Source: Nanobdellota archaeon (GTDB taxonomy: Archaea; Nanobdellota; Nanobdellia; Woesearchaeales; JAHJBD01). From it: a stretch of 10,483 bases of DNA. Position 1 is the stretch's first letter. Every line of letters begins with the position of its first letter. The position numbers and the translations under genes were made by a program. The DNA lies in assembly GCA_018813725.1 (NCBI GenBank), contig JAHJBD010000104.1:1-10483 (forward strand), read 5' to 3'. The notes under the pieces were generated by a model, which worked only from the letters and a program-made list of their open reading frames with translations, had not been told where the DNA came from and searched no databases. Shown here piece after piece: positions 5,320 to 10,483 of this stretch.

Positions 5320-5949
5320 ATGGATCTAGCAGAGATAGTAACAAGCGTAAGAGAAGGAAGAATTGATCTTATTGAGCAGGTTGAAGCAGAAGTCAAACAA
5401 AAGCTTGCTATACTCAGTCAAAATGCTACAGCCCCTGATTATCTCTTGAATGGGCTGATAGAAAAATATGGTAATGAACTAGATAAAGTGAAACTAACTG
5501 AGGTTTCTGTACATTCTGAAATGATAGATAACTATTGTGGCAATGCTGCAGATTGGATACATTTTGCTGCACCTTTGGCAGTTGAGGGCTATAGACAGCT
5601 TGAAAGGATTGTCCAGATATCTGGATTGACTGTGATCCGAGATAAAAAAAGGCTCTTTAGGGCAGCTATACCTGATCCAGATGCAGACGCAAAGCTATCT
5701 CTGAAGACACAGATGGTCTATGCAGAAAGGGCACTTGACACTCTGCAAAAACAACAAGGACTGGCGCATACAGATATGTATTTTACAGTTGTTCACGCTA
5801 ACCTTACAAGCCTTGCTCAGCGCCTTAAACTTGTGGCATTTAACTTGAATAATCTTGGCAGGCCAGATCTTGCCAGACAAGCAAATATGCTAAATGCTTA
5901 TATCAATCAGACCGTACGCATCTTCATGCCTGGGATATATAAGTCATAG
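5320..5949 (+). CDS. Hypothetical soluble alpha-helical protein, 209 aa
   Basis: I do not recognise this family. The protein has no signal peptide, membrane segment or obvious catalytic motif, and it appears mostly alpha-helical. An N-terminal amphipathic stretch, about 1-35, is rich in Glu and Val. A central region around residues 70-100 contains YCGNAADWIHFAAPLAVEGY. A C-terminal half of heptad-like helices (about 125-205) includes KLSLKTQMVYAERALDTLQK and SLAQRLKLVAFNLNNLGRPD. Gene reality is supported by the well-placed TATA box 26 bases before the ATG, by the 209-codon length, and by the next promoter starting only about 10 bases after its stop. Arginine codons are mixed (AGA, AGG and CGN). 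Its function cannot be inferred from its neighbours. Confidence 0.8.
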   Translation: MDLAEIVTSVREGRIDLIEQVEAEVKQKLAILSQNATAPDYLLNGLIEKYGNELDKVKLTEVSVHSEMIDNYCGNAADWIHFAAPLAVEGYRQLERIVQISGLTVIRDKKRLFRAAIPDPDADAKLSLKTQMVYAERALDTLQKQQGLAHTDMYFTVVHANLTSLAQRLKLVAFNLNNLGRPDLARQANMLNAYINQTVRIFMPGIYKS

Positions 5950-5959
5950 TTTCAAAAGA

Positions 5960-5967
5960 TATAAAAA
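5960..5967 (+). promoter_or_regulatory. TATA box for the M29-like gene
   Basis: TATAAAAA, preceded by the A-rich TTCAAAAGA, is centred 26-27 bases before the ATG at 5990. It lies just past the stop of the upstream gene and selects 5990, not the upstream ATG at 5894, as the start. Confidence 0.65.
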
Positions 5968-5989
5968 CTACCCCTTTAGCACATATCCA

Positions 5990-7060
5990 ATGGATACTTT
6001 TGAATCGCTGCAATTTGTCAGGGAGAGGGGCATTTATGAGATTTCTAAAAGCTTTGTTGACCCTATCAAAAAGGTGTTTGTGCCTTGCTTGAATGTAAAG
6101 GATGAGAAGGTGCTTATCATAGGTGATGTAGGCATAGAAAACCACCAGATAAGCCCTATCCTTGCAGCTGCATATTATGAAGCTGCAAATGAGCTGAATC
6201 TTAATGTAAAATTGGTGCTTCAGGAAGTGAAGACAAGGGGTTCTGTAGCTGACCTTGATGTGATACAATCACTTGAGACTCTTCAGGAAAAAAATATTGT
6301 GGTTATGTGCTGTTCTGATAAGCTAGGTTCGATAGGTACCCTGGGAAAAAGCCTGAGGAAATATTGCATCAAAAAGAAGCTGAGGTTCTTTTCATCGATG
6401 AGCCTTGGCGATCTGTCGAATGATAGTGTTGGGTATGTTGTTGATGCGATTGATATTGACTATAAGCCTTTACAGATGAGGCAGAAAGTAGTAAAGGATA
6501 TACTTGATAATGGGAATCTGGTTGTCATAAAAACAAAGGCAGGTACTGACCTATCCATAGATATAAGCGGGATGACAGCAATCTCTGCAGACGGAAATTA
6601 CAGTATCGATGGAAGCGGTGGGAATATGCCTGCAGGTGAAGTCTATATACCGCCGAATGGAAAAGGCGTAAATGGGAAGGTTGTGATTGACGGCTCTTCA
6701 AGAAACCATAAGCACACTTCAATCATAATAAATCCTATCACACTTACTATAAAGGAAGGGAGTATTGAGAGTATTGAAGGTAAAGAAGAAGCAGAGCTTC
6801 TGAGAGAGACTATCAAATGGGCTCAGGGTCTCTCAAAACATCCTGGTTCATTGAAGCGAATCTGCGAATTTGGGATCGGTATGAACCCAAAGGCAAAGAT
6901 TATCGGATCAACACTAGTTGACGAGAAATCACTCGGAACAGCGCATATCGGTATCGGATCGAATTACTGGTTTGGCGGTTCAATATATTCTATCTTGCAT
7001 CTGGACCAGGTGTTTAAGGATCCTGAAATATATGTTGATGGGAAAAAGTTGGTTATTTGA
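5990..7060 (+). CDS. M29-family (aminopeptidase T-like) metalloenzyme
   Basis: A 356-residue protein resembling family M29 metalloaminopeptidases, which remove N-terminal residues with a two-metal centre. Motifs appear in family order: GGNMPAGEVYIPP with E217, CEFGIGMNPKAKI with E293, SLGTAHIGIGSNYW with H319 and Y326, and LHLDQVF with H337 and D339. These match the Glu, Glu, His, Tyr, His, Asp set I recall for Thermus aminopeptidase T, so the active site looks intact. The N-terminal domain is about 50 residues shorter than in the classical enzyme (around 400-410 residues). An ATG at 5894 would add 32 residues overlapping the previous gene; I chose 5990 because a TATA box sits 26 bases before it and the extension looks non-protein-like. 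The stop abuts the stop of the reverse-strand gene with no bases between. Substrate is unknown; a related dioxygenase-like (NicX-type) member is an alternative. Confidence 0.78.
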   Translation: MDTFESLQFVRERGIYEISKSFVDPIKKVFVPCLNVKDEKVLIIGDVGIENHQISPILAAAYYEAANELNLNVKLVLQEVKTRGSVADLDVIQSLETLQEKNIVVMCCSDKLGSIGTLGKSLRKYCIKKKLRFFSSMSLGDLSNDSVGYVVDAIDIDYKPLQMRQKVVKDILDNGNLVVIKTKAGTDLSIDISGMTAISADGNYSIDGSGGNMPAGEVYIPPNGKGVNGKVVIDGSSRNHKHTSIIINPITLTIKEGSIESIEGKEEAELLRETIKWAQGLSKHPGSLKRICEFGIGMNPKAKIIGSTLVDEKSLGTAHIGIGSNYWFGGSIYSILHLDQVFKDPEIYVDGKKLVI

Positions 7061-8977
7061 TTATCCTGCCTGTAGGTGAGTATACTGTTTAGTTCCTGCT
7101 TCATTGCCTGATATCCATATTGATAAATAACCGCCAAACACCCAGAACTCTTTTCCTTCGATGTTTATCTTATACCAGTAATCAGAACTGCCCTGGATAT
7201 CTTCCTTTTTTGGTGTCCTGCTGATCAATTGGACTCGTGATCCTTTTTTTAGGATCATACCTGTCAGATTCTTAGGCTTATAGTCCGGCTGGGTTGACAA
7301 TGGGGCTGTTTCATTCATTATTGTGCCCATCAGGATTTTATATTCCTCAGAAGGGACCAGCAGCTTTTGATTTGTTCTTATATGATCTGAGGATAAATGG
7401 TTTATTCTCTGGATAAGGTCTAAAACAATGTGAATCGAACATTTTAAGCCAAGGTTTTTCTTTATTCCCGTAGCGATCTTGCTCAGGTTCTCTCCTGGCT
7501 GCACAAAATGCATCCTTGTACCTTTTGGTACTTCGAATTCCCTCTGCTCGATATAAGCTTTAAATCTTGCATAAACACCAGCAAACCTTTGGTTTGGTTT
7601 TGTATGTGGCGTATAGACAATTAAAGCATAAGTTGCTCTATTTGAAGCAAGAGCTACGGCACTTTCAGTGTCGATAAAATGCTTAAGCGTTCCTGCATTA
7701 TCCTGATATTCTTTTAGTCTTGTTGCAATGCCTTCAATCTGCTTGTAGAGCCCTTTCCATTTTTTTACCTTAGCTTTTTTGTCTGGCACACCTACACCTC
7801 CTGCCCAATCAAGATAATCCTGTTTTGGGTCTGGGGTTGTTACAAGGTTATGTTCTGCTTCAAGCTTTGTCAGGATTATGATGGGATTGATCCTTTCTTG
7901 ATGCGCCCAGTATAGTATTACGTCAGCCGGCATCTGCTTATCGTATTCTTTGGCAAGCCTCGAATTATAGGATTCAAGAAATTTCTGAATATCATCTCTG
8001 CTCATGGTTTTTGGGTTGTTCATCTCAGTATCGCTGAGTAAGGAAATTCTAATAATCGGAAGTTTATCTTTAGGGATTCTTATTCTTGTGCCTGGCATTA
8101 TCCTTCTTGGGTCTAGCTTATTTTCTTTAATAAGGATATCAGTATTGACATTGAACTGCAATGCAATATCCGAAATGATATCCCCTTCTTTGATGGTATA
8201 ACTTTGTTCAGACGAACCTGCTGTCGGCGTTTGCTCTCGAAGCGGAATCACTATCGTCTGGCCTATGCTTAATCTGTTAGGGTCAAATTTGGGATTGAGC
8301 TGCCTGTTTATCGCAACGATATTCTCGTAAGATACAGTCCTGCCCTCATAAGACTTGCAGATTTTTAATAGGCTGTCGCCTTGTTTTACCTGATACCTGA
8401 ATAGCCCGGCAAAAGCAGCAGGCATGATTGAAAACAATACAAGGATAACTGCCGCAATCTTCCTCAATGTCGAAGGTCCAGAACATACTACTCTTGTATA
8501 CTCTGGAATTACTGGTATTAGGACAGGTTCTTTCAGGGCGGAATTTAATATCCTATCAATCCTTTCATAAGCAGGCAATTCTTCCTCGTCTCTTATTCTT
8601 GAGAAAGATTTGATGTTAGTCATTGCAAGCGCCCTGATTTCTCTTTTGAGGGTTTTTCTAAGAAATTGCACAGGCTTCTTCAACTCACTTAGAAGCTGAT
8701 ATAAAGCATCTATCTGATCAGTAGGTAAGCCGTTACTTTGGAATAAGACATTAACCCTTTGTTCCTGTGTAATAAGCCCGATTATGCTTGTTCTTGCATG
8801 CTCCACTAAAGGTAGCTCTCGGATCTGAACCAGATCATGCAGCTTTTTGATGGTCCCAAAATCAACCCTTAATTCTTGAACAAGGGATTCTTTCTCTTCT
8901 TTGATGCCTTTTGCCCTCTGGTCAATTTCCTTTATGCCTTTGTTCAGGGCCCTTAGATATGCGCTTAGCGTGAACAT
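7061..8977 (-). CDS. Membrane-anchored multi-LysM protein with lysozyme-like and SH3b-like domains
   Basis: A 638-residue modular surface protein. Residues 1-170 form a charged, helical, partly coiled-coil region, presumably cytoplasmic. Residues 172-191 form one membrane segment ending in a signal-peptidase-like AAFAG. LysM modules follow at 195-245 (YQVKQGDSLLKI...LSIGQTIVIPL) and 260-302 (YTIKEGDIISDI...MPGTRIRIP). Residues 345-475 resemble a lysozyme/transglycosylase or glucosaminidase fold: ILYWAHQERINPIIILTKLE, then E375, AGGVGVPD and KQIEGIATRL. E373 and E375 are catalytic candidates. A third LysM lies at 489-542, and 570-620 looks like an SH3b domain (LKKGSRVQLISR...WYKINIEGKEFWVFGGYLS). 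LysM and SH3b bind peptidoglycan or related N-acetyl sugars in bacteria. The ATG at 8977 has a TATA-like box about 25 bases upstream. Domain assignment for LysM is firm; the hydrolase call is tentative. Confidence 0.8.
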   Translation of the reverse strand: MFTLSAYLRALNKGIKEIDQRAKGIKEEKESLVQELRVDFGTIKKLHDLVQIRELPLVEHARTSIIGLITQEQRVNVLFQSNGLPTDQIDALYQLLSELKKPVQFLRKTLKREIRALAMTNIKSFSRIRDEEELPAYERIDRILNSALKEPVLIPVIPEYTRVVCSGPSTLRKIAAVILVLFSIMPAAFAGLFRYQVKQGDSLLKICKSYEGRTVSYENIVAINRQLNPKFDPNRLSIGQTIVIPLREQTPTAGSSEQSYTIKEGDIISDIALQFNVNTDILIKENKLDPRRIMPGTRIRIPKDKLPIIRISLLSDTEMNNPKTMSRDDIQKFLESYNSRLAKEYDKQMPADVILYWAHQERINPIIILTKLEAEHNLVTTPDPKQDYLDWAGGVGVPDKKAKVKKWKGLYKQIEGIATRLKEYQDNAGTLKHFIDTESAVALASNRATYALIVYTPHTKPNQRFAGVYARFKAYIEQREFEVPKGTRMHFVQPGENLSKIATGIKKNLGLKCSIHIVLDLIQRINHLSSDHIRTNQKLLVPSEEYKILMGTIMNETAPLSTQPDYKPKNLTGMILKKGSRVQLISRTPKKEDIQGSSDYWYKINIEGKEFWVFGGYLSIWISGNEAGTKQYTHLQAG

Positions 8978-8998
8978 ATCTTATCTCAGGCATATTCA

Positions 8999-9006
8999 AT
9001 ATAAAT
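8999..9006 (-). promoter_or_regulatory. TATA box of the LysM protein gene
   Basis: ATTTATAT on the reverse strand is centred about 25 bases before the ATG at 8977, predicting a leaderless mRNA. It forms one half of a 76-base divergent promoter region shared with the gene at 9054. Confidence 0.55.
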
Positions 9007-9023
9007 ATGTTTTGGTGGCAAGA

Positions 9024-9031
9024 TTTAAATA
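9024..9031 (+). promoter_or_regulatory. TATA box of pth2
   Basis: TTTAAATA is centred 26-27 bases before the ATG at 9054, giving a leaderless transcript. It is separated by only about 18 bases from the opposing TATA box of the LysM gene. Confidence 0.6.
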
Positions 9032-9053
9032 ATGCAGAGAAAATAGTTAAAAT

Positions 9054-9392
9054 ATGAAACAAGTGATACTGGTAAGGGAGGACCTTAAGCTTCCTAAAGG
9101 TAAGCTTTCAGTGCAGGTTGCACATGCATCTTCTGAAGCGCTTCTTAGGAGCCATAAGGATGACATCACTAAGTGGCGGAGCGAAGGCATGAAGAAGGTA
9201 GCTTTAAAGGTTGCTGATCAAAAAGAACTGATCAAGTATAAGCAAGAGGCAGAAGATCTTGGGCTTGTTGTAGCTTTGATCTGCGATGCAGGAAGGACTG
9301 TTGTTGAGCCAGGTACAGTAACTTGTTTGGGTATTGGTCCTGATAAAGAAGAAAAGATCGATAAGGTAACTGGTCACTTAAAGATGCTTTAG
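9054..9392 (+). CDS. pth2: Peptidyl-tRNA hydrolase, Pth2 type
   Basis: Hydrolyses peptidyl-tRNA released during aborted translation, recycling tRNA in the cytoplasm. The 112-residue length matches archaeal Pth2 (about 115). Visible family motifs are KQVILVREDLKLPKGKLSVQ at the N-terminus, with the glycine-lysine loop, and AHASSEALL, which contains the conserved histidine of the QxAHA motif. The C-terminal DAGRTVVEPGTVTCLGIGP is the hallmark Pth2 strand-loop. It is a single-gene transcription unit behind its own TATA box, divergent from the LysM gene, and it overlaps the convergent PurD-like gene by four bases at its stop. Nothing is missing. Confidence 0.95.
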   Translation: MKQVILVREDLKLPKGKLSVQVAHASSEALLRSHKDDITKWRSEGMKKVALKVADQKELIKYKQEAEDLGLVVALICDAGRTVVEPGTVTCLGIGPDKEEKIDKVTGHLKML

Positions 9393-10483
9393 GATTCTCT
9401 TAAATATCCCCATATATGTAGTCTGTCACTGTCTTCATACCATCTATCACCGATATCTGTTCGGTAATACATATGAGGTATTGAAATGTTCTTTATTCTT
9501 GTGTAAACCTGTTTTTGTGTCTGTTTCATGGTTTGGCCACAGCCGCATACAATGATAACTACACCTGCATGGCCTGCAACCACCCATTCGCCGTTAATCA
9601 TCTTAACATCTTCTATATGCACACCCTCAGTAGGTTTCTTGAAATGGATCACTGAGTCTTTGGATTTCACATCAAAAGTCTCTTGGTCGTGGAAAGGGAA
9701 TGGGGGCACTACAACTCTAACTCCCATCTGAAAGCCTTGTTTTACCCTTAGCTTTGGCTTTTCTCCTTTTGCAAGGTCATAAAGAAATGTGCCGATTGGG
9801 TCTAGCATGCCTTCTTGTTGTATACTTATGGTTGGGTATCCGAAACGTGCTGTCCATTCTAATGGATATATTCCGTTTCCATTTACTATGCAATTGATGT
9901 CTATATATCCAACATATTTTTCTTCAGCAAGTTTTGCTTCAAATTTTTTAAGTGTATAATTGAATATCTTATTAGGGCCGCTCCAGAACATTGAAGTGCC
10001 CATCTCGCCTGTGGATGGTCCAAGATTACCAGGGAATAATTTCTTGTGCTCAAAATTAACATTGATAGGGTATATGAACTCTTTACCGTTGAAAAACGCA
10101 CCTACTGCTATTTCAACACCGCTCATCTTCTTCTGAAGCTGGAATGATGGGATTTTCTTTGCCCAGGCGTTCTTATAATCGTTTAATACCTGTATGACAT
10201 CACGGCCGTCATCTTCATCTCCTATGAAAAGCAAACCTTTGATGTTTTGTGCCTCGCCGCTTGGCTTTAATACATATTTGCATGGATTTTTCTTTACGTA
10301 TTCTATGGCTTCGTCAAAAGAGGTGAAGTCCATACGCGGAATGGTTGAGACTCCGAATTTCTTTAGCTCTTCCTGGCCAAAAGACCTATCATCTTCCAGC
10401 ATATCAGTATATGGGGTTCCGCCGATAACATTCTTTCCCTGGTCCCTTAATTTCTTGGCCTTTGTTCCATGGCCAAGCACATC
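9389..10483 (-). CDS. purD: PurD-like ATP-grasp ligase (phosphoribosylamine-glycine ligase family), 5' truncated by window edge
   Basis: PurD joins glycine to phosphoribosylamine using ATP in purine synthesis. The frame is open to the window end (GTG at 10478-10480 is preceded in frame by Asp), so about 60-70 N-terminal residues lie outside. Visible order: the end of the N-domain with FGQEELKKFGVSTIP entering the ATP-grasp domain; CKYVLKPSGEAQNIKGLLF (ATP-binding Lys strand); KKMSGVEIAVGAFFNG; LGPSTGEMGTSMFW; YPLEWTARFGYPT, equivalent to the PurD EFNxRFGDP metal-binding motif; then a C-domain ending IPHMYYRTDIGDRW, like the PurD YRxDIG ending. The EWTARFGYP version and the LFPGNLGPSTGEMGTS loop are divergent, so a PurD paralogue acting on another amine and acid is possible. 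The 4-base tail overlap with pth2 shows gene compaction. Confidence 0.75.
   Translation of the reverse strand, partial: DVLGHGTKAKKLRDQGKNVIGGTPYTDMLEDDRSFGQEELKKFGVSTIPRMDFTSFDEAIEYVKKNPCKYVLKPSGEAQNIKGLLFIGDEDDGRDVIQVLNDYKNAWAKKIPSFQLQKKMSGVEIAVGAFFNGKEFIYPINVNFEHKKLFPGNLGPSTGEMGTSMFWSGPNKIFNYTLKKFEAKLAEEKYVGYIDINCIVNGNGIYPLEWTARFGYPTISIQQEGMLDPIGTFLYDLAKGEKPKLRVKQGFQMGVRVVVPPFPFHDQETFDVKSKDSVIHFKKPTEGVHIEDVKMINGEWVVAGHAGVVIIVCGCGQTMKQTQKQVYTRIKNISIPHMYYRTDIGDRWYEDSDRLHIWGYLRES

Noticed and set aside
5894..5989. N-terminal extension of the M29-like protein by 32 residues from the ATG at 5894
   Set aside because: It overlaps the end of the upstream gene, has a composition unlike the family N-terminus, and the TATA box at 5960-5967 sits inside it at the right distance for the ATG at 5990.
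5924..6268. 114-codon reverse frame opposite the M29 gene start
   Set aside because: It is antisense to a gene with an intact active site and its own promoter, and its sequence resembles no protein family.
1..10483. CRISPR array, insertion sequence or tandem repeat
   Set aside because: I saw no regularly spaced direct repeats, no transposase motifs and no flanking inverted repeats anywhere in the window.

Overview
This window looks like a compact archaeal genome, probably from a DPANN lineage (Woesearchaeota/Pacearchaeota-like; the lineage is an inference). Three things point that way: an archaeal-type AMP phosphorylase, a Pth2-type peptidyl-tRNA hydrolase, and a repeated promoter layout. 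At the clearest single-gene promoters a TATA-like octamer is centred about 25-27 bases before the ATG, so the transcripts should be leaderless. Genes inside the operon instead overlap or abut, and two of the three junctions have a Shine-Dalgarno-like site. Neighbouring convergent genes touch or overlap.

Layout: (1) 1-1230, the 3' part of an AMP phosphorylase gene ending in a T-run. (2) 1231-1674, mostly intergenic, with a doubtful small reverse-strand ORF (1250-1465), several AT-rich TATA-like stretches and short dyads. (3) 1675-4871, a tightly coupled four-gene operon: ArsR-type repressor, ten-helix SLAC1/TDT-like membrane protein, BASS/ACR3-like transporter fused to two CBS domains, and a small DUF302-like protein. 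A perfect dyad lies between the TATA box and the repressor start. (4) 4872-5319, intergenic, holding a reverse-strand tRNA-Ser(UGA). (5) 5320-7060, an unrecognised helical protein and an M29-type metallopeptidase homologue. (6) 7061-8977 reverse, a large membrane-anchored protein with LysM modules, a lysozyme-like domain and an SH3b-like C-terminus. (7) 9054-9392, Pth2. (8) 9389-10483 reverse, a PurD-like ATP-grasp ligase cut by the window edge.

The housekeeping genes flank an AT-richer operon that uses AGA and TTA codons, whereas its neighbours favour AGG and CTT/CTG/TTG. The operon therefore looks acquired. It is the best candidate for an undescribed system: a repressor-controlled, two-transporter module with an energy- or nucleotide-sensing CBS tail and a DUF302 partner, probably handling an anion, metalloid or sulfur species. 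The BASS protein contains no cysteine and lacks both residues thought essential in ACR3, so simple arsenite efflux is unlikely. The second notable item is the peptidoglycan-directed architecture of the LysM protein in an organism that should have no peptidoglycan.
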